Below are positions 53,815 through 62,903 of a DNA stretch of 64,000 nucleotides, in pieces; the first letter of the stretch is position 1, and every line of letters begins with the position of its first letter. Both the position numbers and the translations under genes were made by a program. Origin of the DNA: Geminocystis sp. M7585_C2015_104 (lineage in GTDB: Bacteria; Cyanobacteriota; Cyanobacteriia; Cyanobacteriales; Cyanobacteriaceae); the NCBI GenBank assembly GCA_015295805.1, contig DVEF01000089.1, positions 48,574 through 112,573 on the forward strand. Reading direction: 5' to 3'. The notes under the pieces were generated by a model. The model did not search any database and had not been told where the DNA came from. It saw only the letters and a list, made by a program, of their open reading frames with translations.

Positions 53815-56415
53815 TTAGTTGTGGTGTTTGAGGATTAGTCTTTCATCTTCTACATCCACGTAAATGGTGTCGCCCTCTTTAAACTCACCGCGGAGGATGG
53901 CTTTGGCGATGGTGGTTTCTAGATAACGTTGGATGGCACGTTTCAAGGGTCTGGCACCGTAGACCGGATCGTAGCCTACTTCGGCCAAAAAGTCAATGGC
54001 ACTTTCGGATAGCTTCAAGGAGAGTTTTTGTTCGGCTAGACGGGATTGGAGACGATTTACCTGCAGTTGGACGATTTGACGTAATTGCTCCTTGTTGAGA
54101 CCATGGAAGATGATAATTTCGTCAATGCGGTTGAGAAATTCCGGACGGAAATTGGCGCGCATCGCCTCCATCACCCGGTTGCGCATCTCCTCGTACTTGC
54201 TTTCATCCCCGGCCAGGTCTAATATATACTGGGACCCTATATTACTGGTCATGATGACTATAGTATTGGTGAAATCCACTGTGTGACCCTGAGAGTCGGT
54301 GAGACGACCATCGTCCAACAGCTGTAGCATGATGTTGAAAACGTCCGGGTGAGCCTTCTCAATCTCGTCAAAGAGGATAACAGAATAAGGACGACGACGA
54401 ATGGCCTCTGTTAACTGTCCCCCCTCTTCATAACCTACATACCCCGGTGGCGCACCTATTAAACGAGATACACTGTGTTTCTCCATGTATTCGGACATAT
54501 CGATGCGTACCATGGCCTCCTCGGTGTCAAAGAGGATTTCCGCCAGGGCTTTGGCCAGTTCGGTTTTCCCCACACCGGTTGGCCCCAAAAAGATGAAACT
54601 GGCAGTAGGACGGTTAGGATCAGATAGGCCCGCACGAGAGCGTTGTATGGCCTCTGATACTGCCCTTACGGCATCATCTTGGCCTATTACACGTTTGTGG
54701 AGTTGTTCTTCTAGATGTAACAGTTTCTCTTTCTCCGATTCTACTAGTTTGCTGACGGGAATGCCAGTCCATTTGGAGATGATTTCGGCGATATCTGCTT
54801 CTGTCACCTCCTCCCGTAAGAGGGATTTGCCACTAGTTTGTTTTTCTGCTAGGATGGCTTGAGCATCTTTCAATTGTCTTTGTAAATCGGTGAGTCTGCC
54901 ATAACGCAATTCCGCCGCCTTGTTATAGTCGTAGTCTCTTTCCGCCTGTTGGATGGCTACGTTGACCCTTTCAATTTCTTCACGGATACTGCGGATTTTG
55001 TCTATGATCTCTCTTTCTGCCTGCCATTGGGCATTTAAAGCTGACTGTTGTTGTTTTAATTGTTCAATCTCTTTCTCTATCTTCTCCAGTCTTTCTAGAG
55101 AGGCGGGATCATTTTCTTTCTTCAGAGACAGTCTTTCCATCTCTAATTGCATTATTTTCCTGTCCACCTCGTCTAGAGCCTCCGGTTTAGAAGTGATTTC
55201 CATTTTCAGTTTCGCCGCCGCCTCGTCTATCAAGTCAATGGCCTTATCCGGCAGGAAACGGTCACTGATGTAACGATTTGATAATACAGCAGCAGCTACA
55301 AGAGCACTATCGGAAATTCTGACGCCGTGATGGACTTCATAACGTTCCCGCAATCCCCGTAAAATAGAAATAGTATCTTCTACATTGGGCTCGTCTACAT
55401 ATACGGGTTGGAAACGTCTTTCTAAGGCGGCGTCTTTTTCTATGTATTTGCGATACTCATCCAAGGTGGTGGCGCCAATACAACGCAATTCTCCACGGGC
55501 TAACATGGGTTTTAGTAGGTTGCCCGCATCCATCGCCCCCTGGGTAGCGCCTGCTCCTACAACCGTGTGAATCTCATCGATAAAAAGGATGATATTGCCC
55601 CGGGATTCGGTAACCTCTTTTAATACAGCTTTTAGTCTTTCCTCGAATTCTCCCCGATATTTAGCACCAGCTATTAATGCCCCCATATCCAAAGCGATGA
55701 GGGTACGGTCTAATAAGGATTCTGGCACATCTCGGTTGACTATTCTTTGAGCTAGGCCCTCTACGATTGCCGTCTTACCTACACCTGGTTCACCTATCAG
55801 TACGGGATTGTTTTTTGTTCTTCTTGATAGTATCTGTATAGTACGACGTATCTCGTCATCCCTACCAATAACAGGGTCTAGTTTACCGGCACGGGCTAAA
55901 GCTGTCAGGTCGCGGCCATATTTTTCTAGAGACTGATATTTAGCTTCTGGGTTTTGATCTACCACTTTCTGACTCCCCCTTATTTCTTTGATTACTTTTC
56001 TGAGTTTATATTCGTCCAAGTCGAACTCTCTGAAAATATGTTTGCCAAGGCGATCATCTTGGCTGTAGGCTAGCATCATGTGTTCGATGGAGATATATTC
56101 ATCCCCAAACTCCTGGCGATACTTTTCTGCAAAATCTAATAGCAAATCTAGACTTCTGCCCAAATAGATTGAATCGCCTACATTTTTAATTTTCGGCTGT
56201 CTTTGAATAAAATCATCTACTCTATCTCGAAAACGGGATACGTTTACATTTGCTTTATTGAGAATATCTACCGCTAATCCCTCTTGTTCGAGAAGAGATT
56301 TTAACAGGTGTTCAGTCTCTATTTGTTGGTGTTGATTCTGTTTGGCAATGTCGGGAGTTTTTACTATTGCCTCCCAAGCTTTTTCCGTGAATTTTTGTGG
56401 GTTGGTAGGCTGCAT
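53815..56415 (-). CDS. clpB: ATP-dependent chaperone ClpB
   Basis: Hexameric Hsp100 disaggregase that works with DnaK to rescue aggregated proteins. An N-terminal Clp_N domain ([18 protein letters not shown]) is followed by AAA1 (Walker [19 protein letters not shown], Walker [17 protein letters not shown]), a long ClpB-type middle coiled coil ([18 protein letters not shown]), and AAA2 (Walker [19 protein letters not shown], Walker [12 protein letters not shown]). Length 866 residues with this start fits the heat-inducible cyanobacterial ClpB1 type ([14 protein letters not shown]). No CIRCE element was seen upstream; a TTATAAA/TTTATAA inverted repeat is there. Confidence 0.96.
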   Translation of the reverse strand: MQPTNPQKFTEKAWEAIVKTPDIAKQNQHQQIETEHLLKSLLEQEGLAVDILNKANVNVSRFRDRVDDFIQRQPKIKNVGDSIYLGRSLDLLLDFAEKYRQEFGDEYISIEHMMLAYSQDDRLGKHIFREFDLDEYKLRKVIKEIRGSQKVVDQNPEAKYQSLEKYGRDLTALARAGKLDPVIGRDDEIRRTIQILSRRTKNNPVLIGEPGVGKTAIVEGLAQRIVNRDVPESLLDRTLIALDMGALIAGAKYRGEFEERLKAVLKEVTESRGNIILFIDEIHTVVGAGATQGAMDAGNLLKPMLARGELRCIGATTLDEYRKYIEKDAALERRFQPVYVDEPNVEDTISILRGLRERYEVHHGVRISDSALVAAAVLSNRYISDRFLPDKAIDLIDEAAAKLKMEITSKPEALDEVDRKIMQLEMERLSLKKENDPASLERLEKIEKEIEQLKQQQSALNAQWQAEREIIDKIRSIREEIERVNVAIQQAERDYDYNKAAELRYGRLTDLQRQLKDAQAILAEKQTSGKSLLREEVTEADIAEIISKWTGIPVSKLVESEKEKLLHLEEQLHKRVIGQDDAVRAVSEAIQRSRAGLSDPNRPTASFIFLGPTGVGKTELAKALAEILFDTEEAMVRIDMSEYMEKHSVSRLIGAPPGYVGYEEGGQLTEAIRRRPYSVILFDEIEKAHPDVFNIMLQLLDDGRLTDSQGHTVDFTNTIVIMTSNIGSQYILDLAGDESKYEEMRNRVMEAMRANFRPEFLNRIDEIIIFHGLNKEQLRQIVQLQVNRLQSRLAEQKLSLKLSESAIDFLAEVGYDPVYGARPLKRAIQRYLETTIAKAILRGEFKEGDTIYVDVEDERLILKHHN

Positions 56416-56470
56416 AATTCCTGCTATATGGGTGGTTGTGAGGGGTTAAATTTCTTCCCCTTAGTGGCTA

Positions 56471-56489
56471 TTATAAATTCCTTTTATAA
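56471..56489. promoter_or_regulatory. Inverted repeat upstream of clpB
   Basis: TTATAAA (56471-56477), TTCCT, TTTATAA (56483-56489), a perfect seven-base inverted repeat 56 bases before the clpB ATG. It could be an operator or simply AT-rich promoter DNA. A separate CCCCC-ACT-GGGGG hairpin lies at 56509-56521. Confidence 0.3.
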
Positions 56490-56612
56490 GTCAAAACATA
56501 TGGGGAATCCCCCACTGGGGGGTGTGGATAACTATGATTATTGGTTTTCTTTCTTCTTGCCTGGGGGGAGGGGAAAAGCGGTTTTAACAAAAAGAAACAA
56601 CTCCTTCGGTTA

Positions 56613-58073
56613 CTAGCTGAAGTCTATTTTACCGGCTTCTATGATTTTCCACTCTTCGTTAGTTATTCTTTCCAGCTTAGCTGGTTTAATTACTTTTATG
56701 TCCTCTCCTAGGATAACATCCGGAATGGGACTCAATGCTTGGAATAGTCCAGTATAAATTGCTGCCTCTAGTATCCCTTTAGAAAAAATTTTGAGACGAT
56801 TAGGAAAAACATAATAGTTTCTAATGCCTACTGTTATACAAAAATCCCCCGTTATATTCGATTTAAAAAATGCCTTCCCATCATCAGTCTCTCCACCTCT
56901 GGTCACTATATCAACCAACAAATAAGAAACCCTGGATAGTAGTCGATAATTCTGGTTATATAAATCCAATAATTCTTGTTCTTCCTGACTGTAGTCTAAG
57001 ACTTTTCCCTCGGTTTTGATATGATTCTTTCTTGTGACAAATGGGGACATTATTTCCTCGACACTGTCGTCAATCGTCCACCCCATTTCCCTGCCATTGT
57101 TTTCTGCCACTCCTCCTTTTTCCATTTCGTACAAATGCTCAATATTCGCTATTTTTGAGAGACAGTATTTCGTAATTTTTTCCAACAACAATTGTCTCGA
57201 CTCCACTTCATCCCTTGTATTTTTCAGGTCCTCCATAAGGGACTCTATTTTTGTTTTTAGGGATTCCAATTCCTCGTGGTATTTCCTGTCCTTGCAATGG
57301 GCTAGCGACTCAGAATCTTGTTGTTTTAAAAGTGGCGGGTATTCCTGCCAATGATTTATTTTCGCCTCGTAATCTTTGGCTTTATCCTCCGGCAATTCCT
57401 GCTTCTTAATCCATTCCTTTTGAAGGGACAACAACTTCTTATCCAGTAGAACTATTTTGTTATTGATTTCCCTTTCAAATTCTTCTCTAAAAGACTTCAA
57501 ATCTTCCTGCCATTGATTCCTGTTTTGACTGTCAACAGAGGGGATTCTTGTTGCTGACTTGGGGAGGTAGGTGGCGAGAATACCCTTGTTTTGTAAAAGC
57601 CACTGGTTGCCACCGGGAAGCATTTTTACAATTGCTGGCTTATCTAAATACAAATTACCACTCCCTGCCGTCTTGAATCCTGATGGTAAATCGAAGAGAA
57701 AATTAATACTGTGTTTATTGTCCGCCACCCTAATTCTCCTAAGGGGATTTAAGACTAGAAGATATTGTTTTTCTCTAGAATTTTCCAGTAGAAGAATCCA
57801 GTAATTTCCGGAAGGGGAAGTTTCTACAACTATTTGATTTAAGTTTTTACCCCTGTAGCTATCTGCAGTGAGGGAAACCGGGGTAGCATATTCTTCAAAA
57901 ATTGTCGGTACATCATTGTATATTTCTACAAATTTTTCCAGGGGAATTTTGAGGGGTTTTGGGGGTGACAAAGCAGCAGAGGCAGAAATGGTTTTTTGGG
58001 ATTCTAATTGTCTCACCCGCGATTCCAATTGTTGTAGGGTGGTAAAAATTTGTGATAAGTCAGCTTCATTCAT
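56613..58073 (-). CDS. Uncharacterised coiled-coil protein paired with a VWA lipoprotein
   Basis: A 486-residue protein I cannot assign to a family. It starts with a short heptad helix (LSQIFTTLQQLESRVRQLES); residues 45-190 are a beta-rich region (NQIVVETSPSGNYWILLLEN, YLLVLNPLRRIRVADN); residues 195-320 are a long charged coiled coil (FREEFEREINNKIVLLDKKL, LESLKTKIESLMEDLKNTRD); the C-terminal 120 residues are mixed. No signal peptide or membrane helix is present, so it is probably cytoplasmic. A GGAGG lies about eight bases before its ATG inside the intergenic ten bases after the VWA lipoprotein gene, so the two are translated together. Confidence 0.7.
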   Translation of the reverse strand: MNEADLSQIFTTLQQLESRVRQLESQKTISASAALSPPKPLKIPLEKFVEIYNDVPTIFEEYATPVSLTADSYRGKNLNQIVVETSPSGNYWILLLENSREKQYLLVLNPLRRIRVADNKHSINFLFDLPSGFKTAGSGNLYLDKPAIVKMLPGGNQWLLQNKGILATYLPKSATRIPSVDSQNRNQWQEDLKSFREEFEREINNKIVLLDKKLLSLQKEWIKKQELPEDKAKDYEAKINHWQEYPPLLKQQDSESLAHCKDRKYHEELESLKTKIESLMEDLKNTRDEVESRQLLLEKITKYCLSKIANIEHLYEMEKGGVAENNGREMGWTIDDSVEEIMSPFVTRKNHIKTEGKVLDYSQEEQELLDLYNQNYRLLSRVSYLLVDIVTRGGETDDGKAFFKSNITGDFCITVGIRNYYVFPNRLKIFSKGILEAAIYTGLFQALSPIPDVILGEDIKVIKPAKLERITNEEWKIIEAGKIDFS

Positions 58074-58082
58074 ATATACCTC

Positions 58083-59636
58083 CTATTTATTTTTCTGAAC
58101 ACCTATACAAAAACGACCTATTACCACATCATTACTCTCGTTTTTTAGGGCTTCCATGCTAAGGGTTTTTAGTCTATTCATAAATATGGACAAATTCAAA
58201 GTTTTAGAACCATCGGTACCACTATTATCACTCCAATTGTACCACCAATCCAGTCCCTCGAGCTCATTGAGGATTAAGTCCGTTTCAAAGAGGTAGATTT
58301 GGGGTTGTGGGAGTTTATTTATATCGAGAGTGGCTAAAAATTCCAGAGTTTGTCTGTTATAGTCTAGTTGCAAGTCACTAATGGTTAGTGCCTGTTGTAG
58401 AGAAACATTAGGATTTTCACGAAAATATTTTTTACTACTAGTAGGCGAGTTAGAAACTGTTTGGTTGCCGGTGTTGTTGCCAGCTTCGTTGACGACGGCG
58501 GGGGAGGGATTGAAAGTATAAACTCTGGTTTTTGTTGTTAAATTATCTTCGGTAATCAGAAGAGTATTGTTGCTGTTTTGGGGAGTTGCCAGTTGAGGAA
58601 AAGGTGTAGAATATTTGATGGTAACCGTGGGTTGGTCATTGCTAATAATGTTAAGGAAGTCATAGGCGCTAGTTTTCTCATTTTCCGGGGTAACTACAAC
58701 CCTGGCATCAGATAAGGCAAATACTCTTTCTATTTGTCCACCTTCTGGTAATTGAGAGTTGTTTTGGATGTCAACAAAACTACCTAAACTTACCGGGTGT
58801 TTTAAAACATTTTTGCCAGGGAAGATGAACATTTCACTATATTGTTGTAAGTCGGGGGCGAGTCTTTTGTATTCTTCAAAATAACGGGCAATTCTGTCAA
58901 ATTTCCCTATGAGGATAAGATAGAATGGACGATAGGTGTCAGGGTTATTTTCATCACTGGTATATTTAAACTTAGCTTTGCCGGTAAAGGGGTTAAAAAC
59001 AACACCATCAAATTGACTTTTAACACCAATAAAGCCTATGGTATAATCCTGTCCACCTCGGGTAAAGTAGTTCTTATTAAGGGCTTCAATTAACTTACCC
59101 GGGTCATCTCCCTCTAAATCAGTTACAATGATGGTGAGTTTTTCCCTTCCTTCGGCGGGGGGGATAATAGCCGACTGTATAGGACTAGTGATGGGCTGGT
59201 AGGTGGGGTCCTTACTGTCGTAGAATATAGTTAGTTTGGAGTCTTGACGGAATCTGGTGCGGGTGAGGGGTTTTGTTTCTCCAAGACGGTAGTATTCTAT
59301 CCTGGTATTGTTGTCTTCGGTGATACTGGTGGCTAGTATTTCCATCATTTTGACATAGTTGCTGTTGGGTCTTGAGACGAATCCCAACATGGAGTCACTG
59401 CCATCCACGTAAATGGAAACATCTAGGGGTTGACTGGTGCTAGCTGTGTCTGGGGGGGTTGTGGTGGCAAAAGGCATTTGACAGGTAACCCTTTCTTCTA
59501 TTTTCCCACAGCCCGCAAGAAAGGATACAACCAGAAGGGCAAGGAAGGGTTTAGCAATGGGGATGGAGGTTTGTTTTGTTTCCAACCGTAGGGCGATGGT
59601 GCGATGGGATTTGGACTTGGAGAAGTAGGGCAACAT
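58083..59636 (-). CDS. VWA-domain lipoprotein
   Basis: About 517 residues. A lipoprotein signal (PFLALLVVSFLAGC, lipobox LAGC) places the mature protein on the periplasmic side of a membrane. A von Willebrand A-like domain begins VSIYVDGSDSMLGFV, where DGSDS is a complete MIDAS metal site, and continues to LTIIVTDLEGDDPGKLIEAL with the further acidic residues. Beyond residue 200 there is a region resembling substrate-recognition beta domains, then a disordered Asn/Ser linker (near 400) and a C-terminal domain. Start at 59636 is preferred over a TTG at 59654. It forms a two-gene operon with the coiled-coil protein downstream. Confidence 0.8.
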   Translation of the reverse strand: MLPYFSKSKSHRTIALRLETKQTSIPIAKPFLALLVVSFLAGCGKIEERVTCQMPFATTTPPDTASTSQPLDVSIYVDGSDSMLGFVSRPNSNYVKMMEILATSITEDNNTRIEYYRLGETKPLTRTRFRQDSKLTIFYDSKDPTYQPITSPIQSAIIPPAEGREKLTIIVTDLEGDDPGKLIEALNKNYFTRGGQDYTIGFIGVKSQFDGVVFNPFTGKAKFKYTSDENNPDTYRPFYLILIGKFDRIARYFEEYKRLAPDLQQYSEMFIFPGKNVLKHPVSLGSFVDIQNNSQLPEGGQIERVFALSDARVVVTPENEKTSAYDFLNIISNDQPTVTIKYSTPFPQLATPQNSNNTLLITEDNLTTKTRVYTFNPSPAVVNEAGNNTGNQTVSNSPTSSKKYFRENPNVSLQQALTISDLQLDYNRQTLEFLATLDINKLPQPQIYLFETDLILNELEGLDWWYNWSDNSGTDGSKTLNLSIFMNRLKTLSMEALKNESNDVVIGRFCIGVQKNK

Positions 59637-59783
59637 TAGTGGATAATCTTTCAAGACAGGTTATAGTTCAAGTGGAAGTATACAGCAACAACAGTATGGG
59701 GGATGGTTTCAAAAGGGTAATAATAATTCTAGAGCCAATTCAATAGCTACAATAGAGGAAAACAGCTAGTCAGTTGGGGGAAT

Positions 59784-60392
59784 ATGAAGGAGAAACCAGT
59801 ATTGGATTTTATACCTCCAGACCATGTTAATATCATGGGTTATGTGGATGAGTCGGAGGTAAATGGGCCTGGACGCCGTGCGGTAGTATGGGTACAGGGG
59901 TGTAATCGAGGATGTCCTGGTTGTTTTAACCCTCAGTCTTGGCCGTTTCAACCCAATCAGATTGTTTCCATTTATGACTTAGCGGAACAGATATTAAGTA
60001 ATCCTCGTAATGATGGTGTTACATTCTCTGGGGGGGAACCTTTTTGGCAGGCAGGGGCTTTGGCGAAGTTAGCTAGGTTATTGAAAGAGAGGGGGTTGAG
60101 TGTAATGTCCTTTACGGGTTTTACCCTGGAACAATTGCAATTGCCTGACGCACCACCCCATTCCCAAGAGTTATTATCCCAGTTGGATATACTGATTGAT
60201 GGGCCTTATATTCAGTCTTTGGCTATTAATTCTCCTGATTCCCTGGTTTCTTCTAGTAATCAAAGGGTTCATGTATTCAACCCCGACTTTAAGGATAAAC
60301 TAAATTGGGCATCAGATCAAGTAGAAATTCATATTCTTAAGGATGGGACTAGGATTGTGACGGGCTTTTTGGGCTCATTAAATTTGATTTAG
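59784..60392 (+). CDS. NrdG-like radical SAM activating enzyme
   Basis: A 202-residue radical SAM protein of the short NrdG/PflA-like type. The cluster motif CNRGCPGCFNP gives C-x3-C-x2-C for the 4Fe-4S cluster; the SAM-binding GGE is in GVTFSGGEPFWQAGALAKLA; DILIDGPYIQSLAI is the family DGP-type strand. NrdG activates the anaerobic ribonucleotide reductase NrdD by making its glycyl radical. No glycyl-radical partner is in the window, so the target is unknown and the nrdG label uncertain. GGGGG precedes the ATG. It is divergent from the VWA lipoprotein gene. Confidence 0.82.
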   Translation: MKEKPVLDFIPPDHVNIMGYVDESEVNGPGRRAVVWVQGCNRGCPGCFNPQSWPFQPNQIVSIYDLAEQILSNPRNDGVTFSGGEPFWQAGALAKLARLLKERGLSVMSFTGFTLEQLQLPDAPPHSQELLSQLDILIDGPYIQSLAINSPDSLVSSSNQRVHVFNPDFKDKLNWASDQVEIHILKDGTRIVTGFLGSLNLI

Positions 60393-60400
60393 GCTGAGAC

Positions 60401-61483
60401 TTAGGGCGAGGCCAAAAAGAGGGCTATTTCTCTGGCAATATAGTCTGCCCCCTGTTTATCTATTTTTTTGTTGCTGAGGGGGGGCAAAACATCTTTTTTC
60501 AAGAAATCCCAATTGCCGTGAAAAAATTCCTGCCATTGGATGATACGATGGTAGCTATACTGACGCAACCCTTCCAGGAGGATGTGTGCCTCGGCAAAGC
60601 CGTCGCGGGTGAGGCTAATGATGGGCACATCCAAACACATACTCTCGGCAAAGGTGCTAAATCCGGGTTTACACACTACTTTGCCACACAGGGGCATGAA
60701 ATCTACTGGGCGGAGGGTTTTGTCTGTGACTTTTAACAGATTGGGTAAAGGGGGTGCATTTTTATCAAAGGTAATGAATTGCCAGTCGGGGAAAAGGGAA
60801 AGATTGTGGTAGGGGATAGCTTCTAATCCCAAACCGCCAAAGGTGAGTAGGACAGTTTTCTCTTTATCCCTTGTCAGATTAAAACGAGTACGTATCTCCT
60901 CTTGGGGATAACGGGGTTGACTGCCGATTAGGCCAACATCTTCCTTCACTGGAAAAGTTTGCATTTCCTCTGCCATGGGCAAACGAAACAGTCTGTCCAC
61001 CTTGTGGTAGTGACTAGCCAACCAGTCGGCTATGGCAGTGAATTCGCCACCCCAGCTGCGATAGATAAAATCCCAACCGAAATTGCCCACCATCCAACAG
61101 GGGATGTTTGCTAAAGAAGCTACCTCTGCCACCATAGCGGGAATGTCTGCTACTATTAGACTTACTTTGTTTAGACGGACGAATTCCACTTCTTGGGTGA
61201 CTATTGTTTTTTCTTTCTGTTGGTATTCTCTGAGACGGGCAAGTGTACTATCCAAATCCATGGTGAGACTATCAGATTGTATTACGCCCACGTCGAATGC
61301 CCTACTGCGGTGGATAAAATCTCCCTGGATGTAGGCTTCTAATAGCCATCTTGGGGCGGTGGTGGCAATTATCAACAATATGTCTGGGTTTATTTGTTTT
61401 ATTCTATTAGCCACTGATGCCATTCTTACCGCATGGCCGAAACCATGATTGGTTATTGCTAGATATAAAACTGGTCTAGACAT
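60401..61483 (-). CDS. GT-B fold glycosyltransferase-like protein
   Basis: A 360-residue protein related to MurG/GT28-type transferases: the N-terminal LYLAITNHGFGHAVRMASVA carries the HGFGH substrate loop, and the C-terminal nucleotide-sugar region has VLLTFGGLGLEAIPYHNL and KPGFSTFAESMCLDVPIISL. No membrane segment is visible. Donor, acceptor and pathway are not clear from the context. The gene is convergent with the NrdG-like gene (nine bases apart) and divergent from the small gene at 61757. Confidence 0.8.
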   Translation of the reverse strand: MSRPVLYLAITNHGFGHAVRMASVANRIKQINPDILLIIATTAPRWLLEAYIQGDFIHRSRAFDVGVIQSDSLTMDLDSTLARLREYQQKEKTIVTQEVEFVRLNKVSLIVADIPAMVAEVASLANIPCWMVGNFGWDFIYRSWGGEFTAIADWLASHYHKVDRLFRLPMAEEMQTFPVKEDVGLIGSQPRYPQEEIRTRFNLTRDKEKTVLLTFGGLGLEAIPYHNLSLFPDWQFITFDKNAPPLPNLLKVTDKTLRPVDFMPLCGKVVCKPGFSTFAESMCLDVPIISLTRDGFAEAHILLEGLRQYSYHRIIQWQEFFHGNWDFLKKDVLPPLSNKKIDKQGADYIAREIALFLASP

Positions 61484-61547
61484 GAGACTTTTTAGTCATT
61501 TTCCCGGGCCGCAACGAACTGACACATTATATACCCATCTCTCCTCC

Positions 61548-61576
61548 TTGACAATTTTCTTTTTTTCTGTTAAACT
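61548..61576 (+). promoter_or_regulatory. Strong sigma-70-type promoter of a candidate small RNA
   Basis: TTGACA at 61548-61553 (perfect -35) and TAAACT at 61571-61576 with a 17-base spacer. Transcription would start near 61583. The next protein gene begins at 61757, and a terminator-like hairpin lies between. Confidence 0.65.
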
Positions 61577-61582
61577 GGTGCC

Positions 61583-61648
61583 ATCGTTACCATGGCCGTC
61601 TTTTCTTCACCCTTGGCGGTGAGGGGGCGGCCTTTTGTCTTTTTTTGG
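61583..61648 (+). ncRNA. Candidate small RNA between divergent genes
   Basis: Downstream of the promoter at 61548-61576, GGCCG (61594-61598) pairs with CGGCC (61628-61632), enclosing an inner hairpin TCACC (61607-61611) / GGTGA (61618-61622) with loop CTTGGC. A T-rich run (TTTTGTCTTTTTTT) follows at once. This gives a free-standing promoter, a structured RNA of about 60 nucleotides and a terminator, not inside any gene. I do not recognise a known cyanobacterial RNA family. Confidence 0.5.
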
Positions 61649-61756
61649 GGGAAGTAGGACAATGAGCCCTATTGAGTTGAGAAAAAAAAGGGTTTTCCGG
61701 TAAAATGATTGAAAAGCAAGGGGGAGGTGGGGCAAAAGGGAATGTGAGGCTAAATT

Positions 61757-62197
61757 GTGGCACTTTTTGGCAAAAAGGTGAATGGGAGTTCAACCAATAA
61801 GAGTTCAAGTAATATTAGAAGGGCAGTTGTTCTGATGAGATTTTACAATTTTGAGCTAAATGGATACAGGATGAGGGACTTATTAGTAAAATGGACCAGA
61901 AGATATCCCCAATCTTGGATTCCCCTGGCAGTAGCAGAGGCCATTTACCAGGGTAGGTTAAAGGCGATTTCGGTGGAACAAATATTAAATAGTTGGATGA
62001 GAAGGGGGAGTGTAGTACAAAGCTTTAATTATGAATTTTTGCATTTGATTCAACCAGAAGTGGAGGAGGAAGTTGGGGATGTGGGGGAATATAACAATAT
62101 GGCCTTGGTGGGGGAGGAGGGGCTTACCATGGTGGAGCAATGTGATTTGTCCCATTGTTTTCGCAAATTGAGGGGATTTGTGATGGGGAGGGGGTAG
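61757..62197 (+). CDS. Small protein of unknown function
   Basis: About 146 residues, not recognised. The N-terminus MALFGKKVNGSSTNKSSSNI is followed by a helical region (LNGYRMRDLLVKWTRRYPQS, WIPLAVAEAIYQGRLKAISV) that looks like a compact, conserved-type domain with many aromatic residues; the C-terminus is acidic and less ordered. No membrane segment. A GTG start at 61757 follows GAGG at eight bases, and TTGAGA/TAAAAT at 61677-61706 could be its promoter. The next gene on this strand starts 87 bases downstream. Confidence 0.6.
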   Translation: MALFGKKVNGSSTNKSSSNIRRAVVLMRFYNFELNGYRMRDLLVKWTRRYPQSWIPLAVAEAIYQGRLKAISVEQILNSWMRRGSVVQSFNYEFLHLIQPEVEEEVGDVGEYNNMALVGEEGLTMVEQCDLSHCFRKLRGFVMGRG

Positions 62198-62284
62198 GGG
62201 TTTTGGGATTGGGTTACGGGGGATATATCTGTAGTGGGATTTTGTGTCAAAATAGTAAAACGGCAGTAAGAGAAAGAGAAGTAT

Positions 62285-62542
62285 ATGGCGAGAAAACCAG
62301 ACGAGTATTTGGTACACATTCTCCTCAGTGGTGGCCACCGGGAAGAAGTGCGTTTCCCCAGTATACAGGATTTCCAGAAGTGGTACAGCGGGGAGTTGGT
62401 GCCGAAGGCCGACTCCAAGGACTTTATCAGCGTCCCCATCAAAACGATGCAGGGCGAATACATGGTAATACGCCCTTCGCAAGTGGTAGGAATAAGAATC
62501 GAACCAGTGTTTTTTGGCAGTGTCGATAGAGAAGAGGTTTAA
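62285..62542 (+). CDS. Small conserved-looking protein of unknown function
   Basis: 85 residues, soluble, mixed alpha-beta (DEYLVHILLSGGHREEVRFP, then FISVPIKTMQGEYMVIRPSQ). The pattern of alternating strands and the tidy ribosome binding site (AGAGAAG before the ATG) support a real gene; it resembles short proteins annotated as hypothetical in cyanobacteria. Function unknown. It follows the gene at 61757 and converges with rpmB, 21 bases apart. Confidence 0.6.
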   Translation: MARKPDEYLVHILLSGGHREEVRFPSIQDFQKWYSGELVPKADSKDFISVPIKTMQGEYMVIRPSQVVGIRIEPVFFGSVDREEV

Positions 62543-62563
62543 CCCAAGCGGGTGGCGGAAGTA

Positions 62564-62809
62564 TTATTTGCAGACGTGCTTACTTAAGTCGATGCCTGCC
62601 TCTTTTGCCATGGCGGCTAGTCCTTTTTTGTCGAGGGTTTTGAGGGCTTTGGTTGAAAGACGTAGTTTCACAAAACAGTTGCCCTCTGGCCACCAAATCC
62701 GTTTGTATTGCAGGTTAACATGTTGTAGTTTTTTGGTGCGGCGGTGGGAGTGGGAAACGGCGTAGGCGTTGTTAGCTCTTTTGCCCGTCAACTGGCATAC
62801 GCGACTCAT
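62564..62809 (-). CDS. rpmB: 50S ribosomal protein L28
   Basis: 81-residue protein bL28 of the large ribosomal subunit. The family pattern [20 protein letters not shown] followed by [20 protein letters not shown] and [18 protein letters not shown] is unmistakable. It is slightly longer than the Escherichia coli protein and typical of cyanobacteria. AGGAG lies nine bases before the ATG. Transcribed alone on the minus strand with a leader of about 90 bases to the phosphatase gene. Confidence 0.97.
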   Translation of the reverse strand: MSRVCQLTGKRANNAYAVSHSHRRTKKLQHVNLQYKRIWWPEGNCFVKLRLSTKALKTLDKKGLAAMAKEAGIDLSKHVCK

Positions 62810-62903
62810 GGTCCAGTCTCCTTTTATGGGATAAGAACAGCAAGTTATAATTGTAGTCGGATTTTACTCTTCTATGCAAGGGATGTGGAGGGGGGGCTTC
62901 TTG

